Part shown: positions 28,626-37,919 of the stretch, piece by piece
How the letters are laid out: the number at the start of each line of letters is the position of its first letter
Numbering within the stretch: the first letter of the stretch is position 1
Position numbers and translations under genes: made by a program
Source: Bin55 sp965203735
GTDB lineage: Bacteria > Pseudomonadota > Gammaproteobacteria > Pseudomonadales > Azotimanducaceae
Assembly: GCA_965203735.1 (NCBI GenBank)
Contig: OZ241909.1
Coordinates: 186,001-250,000, forward strand
Direction: 5' to 3'
DNA: 64,000 bases
Notes under the pieces: model-generated
What the model saw: only the letters and a program-made list of their open reading frames with translations
Database searches by the model: none
What the model was told of the DNA's origin: nothing

Positions 28626-29303
28626 TCAATCCTCTCTTGGAGGCACGTACTTGGTAGTGGCGTGACGATCGCGTTGCGTTTCCATCACATCTTTCTGTGA
28701 ATAGTCTCGCCTCTCTTGCAGGCTATTCGTCGAAGTTATCCAACCGCCTTTCTCAGAGCCAGTCAGTTCATAGCTTCCCAACGTGGTCGAAACATATGCA
28801 AGTGTCTGAGCGCTGCTGTAGGTCAATATCAGATGATGGAATTCTTCTTCGTCCGCATCCGGTTTGGCGTAGATGGTCGTGTTTCCGAATCCGTCTGGTG
28901 CAATTCGATCAACGATCGAGCGGTACCTTTTCCCTGTGTGAGGAATAGAAATCTCGACCGTAGTGCCCAGCAGCCATTGATCGAACTCTCCCGGCAACGT
29001 GACATAACGAGAGTCGTCGGGCAGGTTTTCGGGTCTAGGTATCAGCTTTGCATCTTCTGTACTTGTCTCGTACCAAGCTTGACGCAACTTTCGAGGCGGG
29101 AACTGTTCATCAGGGAGTTCGTGGGCATCGGTGACGTCTAGTTTCGTGTCCAGATCTGCGGCCTCGCCGACTGGACCGTTCTCGTTCGGCCAAAAATAGT
29201 AGGCGACGAAAAATATCAAAAGAACTGTCGCAACGGCCAGCACAAACCAGCGTCTCCATCCAGAAATTCCCGCGCCACGGCGGTTGTGCTTCTCACTATT
29301 CAC
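28626..29303 (-). CDS. Membrane-anchored protein next to the metzincin
   Basis: A 225-residue protein, GTG 29303, with a basic N-terminus, one membrane helix (about 19-40, RWFVLAVATVLLIFFVAYYF) and a periplasmic domain. Residues about 120-195 (SIVDRIAPDGFGNTTIYA, LAYVSTTLGSYELTGSEKGG) resemble the N-terminal, propeptide-like domain of bacterial reprolysin-type proteases. It lies 68 bases upstream of the metzincin gene on the same strand, so it may serve as a separate chaperone or inhibitor domain. That role is inference from context. Confidence 0.6.
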   Translation of the reverse strand: MNSEKHNRRGAGISGWRRWFVLAVATVLLIFFVAYYFWPNENGPVGEAADLDTKLDVTDAHELPDEQFPPRKLRQAWYETSTEDAKLIPRPENLPDDSRYVTLPGEFDQWLLGTTVEISIPHTGKRYRSIVDRIAPDGFGNTTIYAKPDADEEEFHHLILTYSSAQTLAYVSTTLGSYELTGSEKGGWITSTNSLQERRDYSQKDVMETQRDRHATTKYVPPRED

Positions 29304-29545
29304 TATTGGTTCAGCGAATTCACGGCGTGTTCAAAGACTTTGAGGACTTACTGGCGTGGAAGTTCAGCGATTTAATGGAAATTGTAAGTCTAACCAACCA
29401 AATTGAGTGAAGCTCAAGTTCATTGATGTATTGACACTTGAATGTTGTGCCACAGCTTCTAGCGAGAAGATGTCGAACTCCGATGATGGGCGCGCTGAAA
29501 TCGAGCTTCGTCTCACTGCCACCGGACAATCACGCGAGCTCCGGT
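29304..29545. other. Intergenic, nothing recognised
   Basis: Small frames on both strands without coding character. The duplicated module begins to the right of it. Confidence 0.3.
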
Positions 29546-30010
29546 TCACTCCACTTGGGAAAATCGGAAAATTGCATTTAGCTCCACTTCCCTCCAGTCG
29601 GGACCGTCGGCCAGTTTCTCTTTCGATTCTGAGTCAAACCGAGTAAGGCCGACTACTTCCTTGGTTCGTATGGAATAGACTACATAAAGATCGTAGGACA
29701 AAAGACCCGGTTCGTTCCACCGAGGATCGCCTCTTCCACTCGGGAGATCGTCCCGACTCCAGCAACGCATGCCATAGGTATAGTGTCGAGACCCATCTCC
29801 ATGCAGATACATCTTCCATTCCCCGCCTAAGTCTTCGCATTTCTGCTTGGCTTTCTCATACTCAACTTCAGGGTCGGGTTGCGAATCAGAAGTCTCTGTG
29901 GGTACTGGTAGGTCATACTCCTGTTCTGACTCGGACAAGGTAGTACACGCTGCAATCAACGCCGTAATTCCAACTAAGATGAACCTGGTAGGTAGTCTGA
30001 TTTGACGAAA
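29546..30010 (-). pseudogene. Small lipoprotein (module copy 1) lacking a start codon
   Basis: Paralogue of the lipoprotein at 32594-33025, sharing EYEKAKQKCEDLGGEWKMYL against EYEKAKLECADEGGEWVVYL and the tail RFDSESKEKLADG. The lipobox segment GITALIAAC is present, but the frame upstream of it (open to 30010) has no ATG, GTG or TTG. Compared with copy 2 about a dozen bases holding the start codon are missing. The TTG at 29959 would leave only four residues before the Cys, too short for a signal. Conserved body motifs: a Cys pair, HGDG and a DP-R-W turn. It is divergent from the PDZ/M48-like lipoprotein. Confidence 0.6.
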
Positions 30011-30175
30011 TTACTTCTTTATGAGCACGACTTGACCGCATGCGAACTCAGTGTGAGTATAGCCACATTTCAGCTTCAAATGCGTTCTCTGAGAAGAACC
30101 ACGAAACCGATCCACAGTCTAAATGTCACCAAAACCCAATCTCAAGACGACGAATCTCACGACCAGGTTCCTCAC

Positions 30176-31369
30176 ATGTTGAGCTTCTTCCGGTTTTCAG
30201 TATGTATTGTCTGTTTTGCGTCCTTAACGGGTTGTCTGACAGGCAGTGGCGGGCCGCCCTCGGCGCTCATGACCCCTGAGCAAGTTCAGCAATCGGTTGA
30301 CTCCTTTGAGGAATCGAGTTCAATGCGGAAACGAGTCGCGTCTATGGCTTCTCCCATTCTGATCGCGAACTCGGATCTCTGCGGCGAGAGAACTGCTTAC
30401 AGCTTCGGACTCGAGTGGATCACCATCAATGAACTTCCTATCAACATTCGAGAAGGCATCGGTCCCTTTCTGAACATAGGGGAGAACCCTTCGGTTCTTT
30501 ATGTCGAAACGGGGTCTCCGGCTGATCAGGCGGGACTGCGTCGTGGCGATGTGCTTCTGGCCATAAATGACGTGTCGATCAAGGAAGACCGCTTGCAGAT
30601 GAGGCGAGAGTCGCGCAAAAAGCGAGTGAGGCCCTATCGCAAGTACTTAGCTCAGATTCTTGCACAAACCAACGAGGATGGCACTCCCGTACGCCTTAGT
30701 TACCGACGTGGAGGAGTGGAGTATGTTGTTGAACTTCAACCTCAAGAGCGCTGCGACGTCCACGTGACTGTTGTAGAGGATTCCAGCAAGACGTTGTCCT
30801 CGAAGGGAGGGACGATCTATCTTTCTCGAGGACTAATTGAGTGTGCTCAGTCGGATGCGGAGGTGCAAGCGCTTGTCGCGCATCAGTTGGCCCACTTCAT
30901 CAGCGGTCACGACACGAAAAAACAACCAGGTTCTATACCGGGAGGAATCCTCGGTCGCTGGGCGCATCTTGGCGTAGTCGCGCATCCGGCGCTCGCTGGC
31001 ATAGTAGTGCCCGTTCTAGATGGAAAACCGGAGGTCGGAACCAAAGTGATGGCGGCTTCGATCGTTATTCTGATAGCCGGTGCCATAGCCCGAGGAAAAC
31101 CCGATTCCAGAGTCACGACTGCTGGAAACGATAGGGAGGCCGACTACCTATCTACGTATCTGCTCGCTCGGGCAGGTGTGGATGTAGAGGAAGCAATGTA
31201 TGTTTGGAACCGGTTGTCCACAGAGCTGGGCATTGCACAAGAGCTCCGTGCCAGCAAAGCTCGTTTGAAGGCAATCGAAAAAGCCATTGAAGAGATGGAT
31301 ACCAAACGCGACACGAACGAACCCTTGATTCCCAATCCCAACAGAAGAGTGTCGGAGAGTCACGACTAA
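30176..31369 (+). CDS. PDZ plus M48-like lipoprotein with degenerate zinc site (copy 1)
   Basis: A 397-residue lipoprotein; ATG 30176, signal ending SLTGC. A PDZ-type domain lies at about 85-190 (SVLYVETGSPADQAGLRRGD, DVLLAIND). An M48-like domain follows: expected HExxH is H236-Q237-L-A-H240, so the catalytic Glu is replaced by Gln, while the later zinc ligand in READYLSTYLLARAGVD is kept. A Gly-rich membrane-like segment sits between. The protein may bind but not cleave. It is divergent from the small lipoprotein and followed by an outer-membrane barrel gene; the whole arrangement is duplicated at 32.6-34.9 kb. Confidence 0.8.
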   Translation: MLSFFRFSVCIVCFASLTGCLTGSGGPPSALMTPEQVQQSVDSFEESSSMRKRVASMASPILIANSDLCGERTAYSFGLEWITINELPINIREGIGPFLNIGENPSVLYVETGSPADQAGLRRGDVLLAINDVSIKEDRLQMRRESRKKRVRPYRKYLAQILAQTNEDGTPVRLSYRRGGVEYVVELQPQERCDVHVTVVEDSSKTLSSKGGTIYLSRGLIECAQSDAEVQALVAHQLAHFISGHDTKKQPGSIPGGILGRWAHLGVVAHPALAGIVVPVLDGKPEVGTKVMAASIVILIAGAIARGKPDSRVTTAGNDREADYLSTYLLARAGVDVEEAMYVWNRLSTELGIAQELRASKARLKAIEKAIEEMDTKRDTNEPLIPNPNRRVSESHD

Positions 31370-31685
31370 AACCGATCGCAAGAGGGTGCCATTAACGGAC
31401 GGTTTTGTCTGCGGTCAGTCTCAGCGGCACGAAGTGATCCGACAACCTTCGAGAAACCTGAAATAGACACTCGAGATAGTAGAAACAAAGGGAATCTCTA
31501 GTACTGGCAACGATTGCATGAGTTCGACTGGATAAATGACCCGAATCTCTGAATTCAATTCATGCGCTGGGCGGGAACCAACTTCCGTGTCAAGAGACAA
31601 AACTCCAGCTTATCCTGCGAAGATCGAGGCGGCGAAATCTCGCAAGAGACAGCGTTTGAAAATGCTACTAGTTAGGAGAATATCT

Positions 31686-32306
31686 ATGAAAGCACTGTGT
31701 ATTGTCAGTTTGATCCTGATGTCCGTTGGAGCCATGGCAGGCGACTCGAAGGAAAACCAATCGAAGAAGGGTTTTTCGGATTATTGGTGGCTGTCATTCG
31801 AGGAGTCGATGTTCAGCGAGAGTGATGCATTGACCGTGCCCAGTCTTCCCCAAGGAACCCGATCCTATGAAAACAGATTTACGATTCTCGCGCCAAAGTT
31901 TGCGGCGGGCTATCGTTTTGCTCCTAAGTGGTCTGTTGAGTTGCAGATGCAATTTGGACCGCGGGAGAGCTTTAAGTCGTACGGTAAAGACAAGGAGACA
32001 AACCGGTCGGCAGCAGTGGAGAGTCGATTCTTGGCAACGGTTGTTTCTAGGGAATTTGCTCTGCCAGGCAAGTTAAAGTTGGAATCGAAAGTAGGCATTG
32101 CTCGGTCTTGGTTTGATCACAGCATTGGAGCAAATGAGACTCAAACAAGAGACTTTACGATTTCCGAGACTCGACCCGTTGCGTCGTTGGGCATTAGAAG
32201 TCAAATCACACCCCGCGTGTCGGGAGGTCTAAAGTTTTCCAATTACTTCCTTAAACGATCGAAACCTGTGAGTACTCTGACTGTTGGATTGCGACGTAGC
32301 TTCTGA
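31686..32306 (+). CDS. Outer-membrane beta-barrel protein
   Basis: A 206-residue exported protein. ATG 31686 with TTAGGAG about ten bases upstream; signal peptide to AMA. The remainder is amphipathic strands (FAAGYRFAPKWSVELQMQFG, LKLESKVGIARSWF) ending VGLRRSF with a terminal Phe. Starts upstream (from 31536) precede the binding site and were discarded. It is the third gene of module copy 1; in copy 2 only its leader survives. Confidence 0.78.
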   Translation: MKALCIVSLILMSVGAMAGDSKENQSKKGFSDYWWLSFEESMFSESDALTVPSLPQGTRSYENRFTILAPKFAAGYRFAPKWSVELQMQFGPRESFKSYGKDKETNRSAAVESRFLATVVSREFALPGKLKLESKVGIARSWFDHSIGANETQTRDFTISETRPVASLGIRSQITPRVSGGLKFSNYFLKRSKPVSTLTVGLRRSF

Positions 32307-32593
32307 CAAGAAACTTGGACCGACAAGACACCGTGGTGGGTCGAACGGTAGTCTGTTAATGCGGAAATCGCAGAATACTAAGCACAGAATCCTAGTGCCT
32401 GTTCCTTTTGGGTAACTAGTCTGTAGATAGGACAGAAAAGAACAGGTTCAAAGAATTGGGGCTGGCTTTCTTACCGTCGGTCTGTGTCTGTAGGAACGTA
32501 AGGCTTTGGTTCGCGGACTGTCGTCCGTGTGGTGTGCTGTACGTCCATCTCAACAGCTTGCTCACGGAGTCAAGTCTCACTCGCAAACGGAAA
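32307..32593. other. Junction between the two module copies
   Basis: About 290 bases, no gene. It separates the barrel gene of copy 1 from the lipoprotein of copy 2. No inverted or direct repeats were noticed at the boundary. Confidence 0.35.
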
Positions 32594-33025
32594 CTACTCC
32601 TTCTCATCAGATCTGTCACGATCGTCGACCAATTCTTCCTTGGATTCTGGGTCAATCCGAGCAAACCGGATGAGCTCTTCGGTTCCTGTTTCGTAGACGA
32701 CAGTCACATCGTAAGGTAGCAGTCCGGGGTCTTTCCAACGCAGGTCGTTCGCTAGCGATCGGCTACTCCGGCAACGCATGGAATCGAGATAGTGAGCAGC
32801 TCCATCCCCGTGCAAGTAAACCACCCATTCCCCACCTTCATCTGCGCACTCCAGCTTGGCCTTCTCATATTCAGCTCGGGGGTCCAACTGGGTCTTGGGT
32901 CTTTCTGCTAGCTTTGGTATGTCCAACAGCAGGTCTGGAGTGGATATCGTAGTGCATGCCGTTGTCGAAGCCGCAAGAGCTAACAGGAGGAATCTTGCGG
33001 GTAGACTCAATCCTGTGTGGAGCAT
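32594..33025 (-). CDS. Small lipoprotein (module copy 2)
   Basis: A 143-residue lipoprotein; ATG 33025 with GAGGAC eight bases upstream. The signal ARFLLLALAASTTAC ends in a lipobox Cys. The mature domain has a Glu/Asp-rich helix EYEKAKLECADEGGEW, HGDGAAHY, a second Cys and DP-G-L-L-P-Y-D strands. It is the intact counterpart of the start-less copy at 29546 and is divergent from the M48-like gene at 33359. No family name recognised. Confidence 0.7.
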   Translation of the reverse strand: MLHTGLSLPARFLLLALAASTTACTTISTPDLLLDIPKLAERPKTQLDPRAEYEKAKLECADEGGEWVVYLHGDGAAHYLDSMRCRSSRSLANDLRWKDPGLLPYDVTVVYETGTEELIRFARIDPESKEELVDDRDRSDEKE

Positions 33026-33358
33026 CACTTGTCCTCACGCGATGTCGATATGAGTATATCCCGGGTCAGTCAAACTCTTTCCACAGATCCCGGATACTTC
33101 AACAGGTCGTCTCTCCTCCGAGCAGATCAGAATTCGACCCTTCATTGCAATGAAGTTCAGCAAACGACAGTGTTGGTGGGACAAATTCACTGGACATCGT
33201 GGGCCAGCCTTCCCACGTGCAGTTCACCGTGAGATATGCCTCCAATCACATGATCTCACTGATTTCAATGCCGCAAAGAACCTTCAAACAGTCTTGCCGT
33301 CCAATATTCACTGAAAGTCCAATGCACTCACGATGAATTTCAAGACTTGGCCCAGAAG

Positions 33359-34552
33359 ATGTTGAGCTTTCTGCGGTACGGAGTATGCATTTTCTCGTTC
33401 GCCACCTTGACGGGATGCATTATGAGCAGTGGCTCGCTGCCTCCCGCTCCCCTGACTCCTGAACAGGTGCAGGACTCTGTTGACTCCTTTGAAGACTCGA
33501 TGTCGGTGCAGCAACGAGTAGCTTCTTCGGTCCGACCCATTTTGGTTGCGAACGCGGATCTCTGTGAGAAGCGAACCGTATTCAGTCTCGGATTCGAATG
33601 GATCACCATCAATGATCTTCCCTTTGAAACTCGAAGGGAGGTCGGACATGCTCTAGACGTCGGAGAGACTCCTTCGATTTCTTATGTCGAAGCAGGATCC
33701 CCCGCCGCTCGAGCGGGATTACGTCGTGGTGACTTGCTCTTGACTGTAAATTACATGACGATTAAGGCAGAACCCCTGCAAGCAACGGTGGCATCTCGGC
33801 GAGAAGGGGTTCGACCCTACCGCGAGTACTTAACTCAACTACTCGCGGATGCAGGTGATGAGGGCACTTCCGTACGCCTCAGTTACCAACGTGGAGGAGT
33901 GGACGATGTTGTAGAGCTTCAACCGCAAGAGCGCTGCGACGTACAAGTGACAGTTGCAGAGGATGCCAGCAAGGCGTTGTCCTCAAAGGGAAGGACAATT
34001 TATCTCTCCCGAGGACTCTATGAGTTTGTACAGTCTGATGCGGAACTGCAAGCGCTCATCGCACATCAGTTGGCCGATTTCATCCGTGGCCACGGTACAA
34101 GAACTACGACGGGAACAATCGCCGGAGGAATCGTAGGTGGCGGTGCAGCTCTTGGTGTGGTGGCACCCATTGCAATCCTAGGCACCGTTTTGTCCGTTCT
34201 AGATGGCGAGCTTGATGTCGGAGGAGGAGCGATGGAAGTCTTGGTGGGGGTTCTTATTGCCAGTGCGGTGACCGGAAGCAGAATTGGCTCTTGGATCGAG
34301 AGTGCAAGAAAGGCAAGGAAGGCAGACTACCTTTCCACATACCTGCTCGCTCGGACTGGAGTTAACTTGAAAGATGCAATGAATGTCTGGTCCCGTTTGT
34401 CCGAAGAAAGCGATGTTGCACCGAAGTTCCGTATAAGCGAAGCGCGTTTGACGGCCATCGACAAGGTCGTACAAGAAGTGACCGCCAAACGCGATTCGAA
34501 CGAGCCGTTGATCCCCAATTCCAAGATGAAAGTGTCCGTAGCCCGAGACTAA
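33359..34552 (+). CDS. PDZ plus M48-like lipoprotein, zinc site destroyed (copy 2)
   Basis: A 397-residue paralogue of the 30176 product. ATG 33359; signal ending ATLTGC. PDZ segment SISYVEAGSPAARAGLRRGD. The M48 motif is H236-Q237-L-A-D240: both the catalytic Glu and the second His are replaced, and the later Glu ligand is Lys (RKADYLSTYLLARTGVN). No metallopeptidase activity is possible by this chemistry, yet the rest of the protein, including flanking strand TIYLSRGL, is well kept, suggesting a non-enzymatic role. Its leader and the small lipoprotein are duplicated with it. Confidence 0.8.
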   Translation: MLSFLRYGVCIFSFATLTGCIMSSGSLPPAPLTPEQVQDSVDSFEDSMSVQQRVASSVRPILVANADLCEKRTVFSLGFEWITINDLPFETRREVGHALDVGETPSISYVEAGSPAARAGLRRGDLLLTVNYMTIKAEPLQATVASRREGVRPYREYLTQLLADAGDEGTSVRLSYQRGGVDDVVELQPQERCDVQVTVAEDASKALSSKGRTIYLSRGLYEFVQSDAELQALIAHQLADFIRGHGTRTTTGTIAGGIVGGGAALGVVAPIAILGTVLSVLDGELDVGGGAMEVLVGVLIASAVTGSRIGSWIESARKARKADYLSTYLLARTGVNLKDAMNVWSRLSEESDVAPKFRISEARLTAIDKVVQEVTAKRDSNEPLIPNSKMKVSVARD

Positions 34553-34955
34553 GACGATCTCAGGGCTAGACCGGTAGACGTTTGTGCCTACGAGAACAGT
34601 TGGTCTAAGTTCAGATCTCATCCACCAGGAGAAAACTCAGCATTTTGCGAGAAGCCTGTGAAAGCCCATAGGGACCGTTGAACAATAAGCAACCTTAAAC
34701 ATTTGTTGGTCCCGATCTCTAGTGGCTAGCATGAATTCGACCAATTAGACGTAGCAAATTTCTGATCTGAATTCATGTGGTGAGCGGAAACCAACTTCCG
34801 CGTTGAACGACAAGTCCCTAGCTCGTCTCGCAACGACTAATACAGCGAATGCTCGTCGGAGACAGCAATTCAAAATGCTACTAGCTTAGTGTCAGACAGA
34901 AAACCAAAAGAGGATCAATGCCTCTTGATGCGGCAATTCTGAGACCGGCACATTG
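34553..34955. repeat. Relic leader of a lost barrel gene (duplicated module end)
   Basis: Bases about 34765-34890 align with the leader of the barrel gene in copy 1 (about 31543-31675): shared GGAAACCAACTTCC/GGGAACCAACTTCC, GAGACAGC, and AAAATGCTACTAG followed by TTAG. After this the copies diverge and no barrel coding sequence follows, so the duplication ends, or was deleted, right at the ribosome binding site of the missing gene. Confidence 0.6.
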
Positions 34956-35927
34956 TTACTCAAACTCGGTGTGTTGAAACGAGGAAGTTAGTGCTCTCAA
35001 CTCTGGCGTTACCTCGATGAAATGCTCGGGTCGCACCGGGTTTCCAATAGTAGTGACTGCGAATCGATACTCTCTCTGCATCTCAAATCCAACCTTCTTG
35101 GTGAACCAAGCTCGTGGACCGGCGTTTGGATTGAAAAACTGATCCTGCGTATCAATCTGACCCGAGACGTCTTCGTAACGAACAGGACCGTAATACACAT
35201 GCACAATACTATCGATTGGCCCCGATCCCTCCCACAAACTGGTGCGGTAATTGGTTTGGGCGTAGATGTGCTTGTCTAGATGGTTGAGTTCAATATCAAT
35301 TTTCTTGTCAAGTGTAAGGGCAAAGTCAATTCCAAGCCAAGCGGCAAAGAGATCTGGATCGTGGATTTGTGTAGCCTCTGAATAGCCATGCTCACATCGA
35401 AAGTGATTCCACAATTGCTTAAGTTCGCCTTTAGATTGAAGGTGGGAACCACAATAAATCCAAGGTTCCCCGGATGAAACGAACGAAATTGTTCCATTAA
35501 CGGTACCACCGGCAATAGATGAAGCCCAGCCGCTGGCATCTAGAGTTAGTTTACCGTCGTATGGATCAAGTATTCCAGTTTTCAATTTTTCAGATTCCCG
35601 GTAGTGCTTGGGAGTTCCAAGCTTTAGCCTCTCCGTTCTGACAAGTGCGTAGTCATACTTCGAAAACACTACAACATTGCCGACCGGCGGTACCCCATCC
35701 CTGTAATCCATACGGTGCAAGAGAATATGGTGGTAGGTCTTATCGTCGAGGCTGAACACTTCAATTGCATCTGTCACGTCCGGTGCTAGAAATACATCAG
35801 ACCGCGTAGTTCTCGCTATGTTGTTGATTTCAGCGATCCTCATATTGATCTTACGAATGGAGTCAGAGGATGTTTGAACCGTGATCAAACGGTCTTGGCG
35901 ACAGACTTTAGGCAGTTGACTCTGCAT
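34956..35927 (-). CDS. Hypothetical protein, DUF2971-like C-terminus
   Basis: A 323-residue soluble protein. ATG 35927 lacks a good binding site; the internal ATG at 35843 (MRIAEINNIARTTRSDVF) is an alternative. The C-terminal part FFNPNAGPRAWFTKKVGFEM and QREYRFAV has the F-x-K...Q/E-x-E-Y-R pattern seen in DUF2971-like and other phage-defence-associated proteins. The middle contains SGEPWIYCGSHLQ strands. No catalytic motif is apparent. It lies at the left edge of the defence-type island, pointing away from the M48 module. Confidence 0.6.
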   Translation of the reverse strand: MQSQLPKVCRQDRLITVQTSSDSIRKINMRIAEINNIARTTRSDVFLAPDVTDAIEVFSLDDKTYHHILLHRMDYRDGVPPVGNVVVFSKYDYALVRTERLKLGTPKHYRESEKLKTGILDPYDGKLTLDASGWASSIAGGTVNGTISFVSSGEPWIYCGSHLQSKGELKQLWNHFRCEHGYSEATQIHDPDLFAAWLGIDFALTLDKKIDIELNHLDKHIYAQTNYRTSLWEGSGPIDSIVHVYYGPVRYEDVSGQIDTQDQFFNPNAGPRAWFTKKVGFEMQREYRFAVTTIGNPVRPEHFIEVTPELRALTSSFQHTEFE

Positions 35928-36164
35928 TCTAAGAGGGGCTATTCGAAACCGAAAGTGTCAGAAGTGGTGTGCTGCAGACCCCTGCATGTTAGCCAATCCC
36001 AAACACCCCGCAACACGACAACCAACTGCTGGTGAGGGAACTATTGAAATTGCCAACGAGACTGTATGCGCTAACGGTAAGACTGTAGTTTTCTCAGTCG
36101 AAGTTTCACTACCTATTACCTTCTCAGTCCTTGGTTGAACTTGGAGTGGCTCAGTTCGTTGGTG

Positions 36165-37136
36165 TCAGAAACTGTCGGATATCACTTGAGAATCCTGCTT
36201 AGCGCGATCAAGTACAAAGTCCTTTGCCCTCGAAGCCAACTGGGATGCAGATCTTAGCGACGACAAAGGGTCTCGACCTTCGTCCTTTTCCTTCATCAGT
36301 TGTTCACACCAATGTTTCACGTAGGCCGGATGCTGAAGCTCTCCCTCAATTTCCAAGTACGCGCAGAGATATGCTGAGCCTAGTTCAGCTACTAGTTCTT
36401 CAAATGCGTAAACATCATCGCCCCATTTGATATGTCGCTCTCGGTTTAGTCTTGAACGATGTCCAGTCCAGTGTATGACTTCATGCCAAAGTGTTGCCCA
36501 ATAGTGCGCAACACCCTCGCCCCGTACAGCCCCAGTTCTCTCATCAACTGTGGCGTCAAAATGCTCGGGGCGCGGCATCATTACCACATCACTGCTAGGC
36601 GAATAGGCCGCCATCTGATGATATTTAATTCGTAAACCCCTGTTCTCTTCAAGTCGATCCAGAAGCTTCTGCGACCTTGTGTAACGTTTCGTTGAAGCGA
36701 TGCGTTTAACGACTTCGAAGGTTAGTCCCAGAGTCTTCTCAAACTCATGGACTTGCTCGATGTTGAAAACTCGTCGTTCTCCAATGTGATTGCCGTCGTC
36801 GTCATAGTTTCGAATGGCAACAGGTCGTTCAGACTCTGTTCGAAGCCTAGCATCGAGTTCTAATACCACCTTTTCGGGAATCCAAAGGTTCGTGTTATAG
36901 CTTCTTAAATTGGCATGTGATAGCAGAAGGAACCCATTGAGAATACCGAAACGCACCCTGGGAGCCCTAACGTTACTCGGCCACAACGTTGGAGGATACT
37001 TCATAGATCCTATGACCACTGAGACCACAGGACCTGACCATGTCTTACGCCATGGCACGGTACCTTGCGACATTTGCTTGAGAATATCGTCGAGTATATC
37101 CTCGTCCGTTATAGGTTGGCGATAGTTTTGGTCCAA
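36165..37136 (-). CDS. ArdC-like antirestriction protein (ssDNA-binding domain plus zincin)
   Basis: A 323-residue protein, TTG 37136. The N-terminal domain (1-140) has the ArdC/DUF1738 pattern: an ILKQMSQGTVPWRKTW opening, then FGILNGFLLLSHA and a VFNIEQVH motif. The C-terminal zincin-like domain has H218-E-V-I-H222-W-T-G-H and the downstream ligand in AFEELVAELGSAYLCAYL (about Glu251). ArdC proteins are carried by conjugative elements and bind ssDNA to protect incoming DNA from restriction. Its presence suggests that this region entered on a mobile element. Confidence 0.88.
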   Translation of the reverse strand: MDQNYRQPITDEDILDDILKQMSQGTVPWRKTWSGPVVSVVIGSMKYPPTLWPSNVRAPRVRFGILNGFLLLSHANLRSYNTNLWIPEKVVLELDARLRTESERPVAIRNYDDDGNHIGERRVFNIEQVHEFEKTLGLTFEVVKRIASTKRYTRSQKLLDRLEENRGLRIKYHQMAAYSPSSDVVMMPRPEHFDATVDERTGAVRGEGVAHYWATLWHEVIHWTGHRSRLNRERHIKWGDDVYAFEELVAELGSAYLCAYLEIEGELQHPAYVKHWCEQLMKEKDEGRDPLSSLRSASQLASRAKDFVLDRAKQDSQVISDSF

Positions 37137-37175
37137 AGCGACTAGTTGCCCCTATTTAGAAGGTTGGTTTCTAGG

Positions 37176-37919
37176 TCAGTCTTCCGCAGTATCTGCATTC
37201 AAGTTTGATTCCGATTGACTGCGTGGCTTAGAGCCGTACATCATTTTCCAAACATCGGGCGCAAACTCCTTGTGAGCCCATTCATGTATGAGTTCACTTG
37301 CGTCGCTTATAGTGAAATCGTCTGGTACTTTCCAACCTTTGCTCTCCAGAAAGCCAATCTGCTTGTCCGTTGCAGGTCCATGAGCACTTCTGTATTCGAG
37401 CTGAATGGAAAGTGAATCGGGACTCAACATCCGAATGTCATCCAGACCAGCCTTCTTGTCTGCCTTTACGTTCGCCATCACTTGGCCATATTTCTCCAAA
37501 TAGGCGTACCCTAGTTCTAAGTCCAAATGTTTCTTCATTAGTTCGAGAGCTTGATGTGCTCTCAAGTCTCTTCTGCCCCGCCAGCCTTTACCAGCGAGGA
37601 ATTCGTACTGCGCTTCTGTGGCTGGTTCAATTCTCGGGGACCAGGGAACAAAATGGGGGCAGTGTGACACCACATCGAGCGGGTCCCAGTCTTCAAGCGG
37701 CCAAACCGCTAACACCTGCCAGGCAGCTTCACCAATAAAGAAAATGCATGCTACTCCGAATACCGTCCAAGCACCAATTGCGGGGAGGTAGCGGAAAGCA
37801 AAAGTGCACGAAGTAGCAAGAACTGTCCACCATATCAAATTTCTTCCGACTAAGCGTAGAACGATTCTGAATCTCCGTTGTTTCAGGTCTTTTCTATAAC
37901 GTTCTAACAAATCGATCAT
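37176..37919 (-). CDS. Two-helix membrane protein with a repeated T-x-x-Q-FL-KGW motif
   Basis: A 247-residue protein, ATG 37919. Two membrane helices at about 27-68, then a cytoplasmic region with two copies of a short helical motif: ATEAQYEFLAGKGWRGRRDL and PATDKQIGFLESKGWKVPDD, each followed by a helix (ASELIHEWAHKEF in the second). This motif appears in many phage and plasmid proteins of unknown role. It lies 40 bases upstream of the ArdC gene on the same strand and is probably co-transcribed. Confidence 0.6.
   Translation of the reverse strand: MIDLLERYRKDLKQRRFRIVLRLVGRNLIWWTVLATSCTFAFRYLPAIGAWTVFGVACIFFIGEAAWQVLAVWPLEDWDPLDVVSHCPHFVPWSPRIEPATEAQYEFLAGKGWRGRRDLRAHQALELMKKHLDLELGYAYLEKYGQVMANVKADKKAGLDDIRMLSPDSLSIQLEYRSAHGPATDKQIGFLESKGWKVPDDFTISDASELIHEWAHKEFAPDVWKMMYGSKPRSQSESNLNADTAED

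Noticed and set aside
30176..31369. Active BepA/HtpX-like M48 metallopeptidase
   Set aside because: The catalytic Glu of HExxH is Gln in this copy, and further ligands are lost in the second copy.
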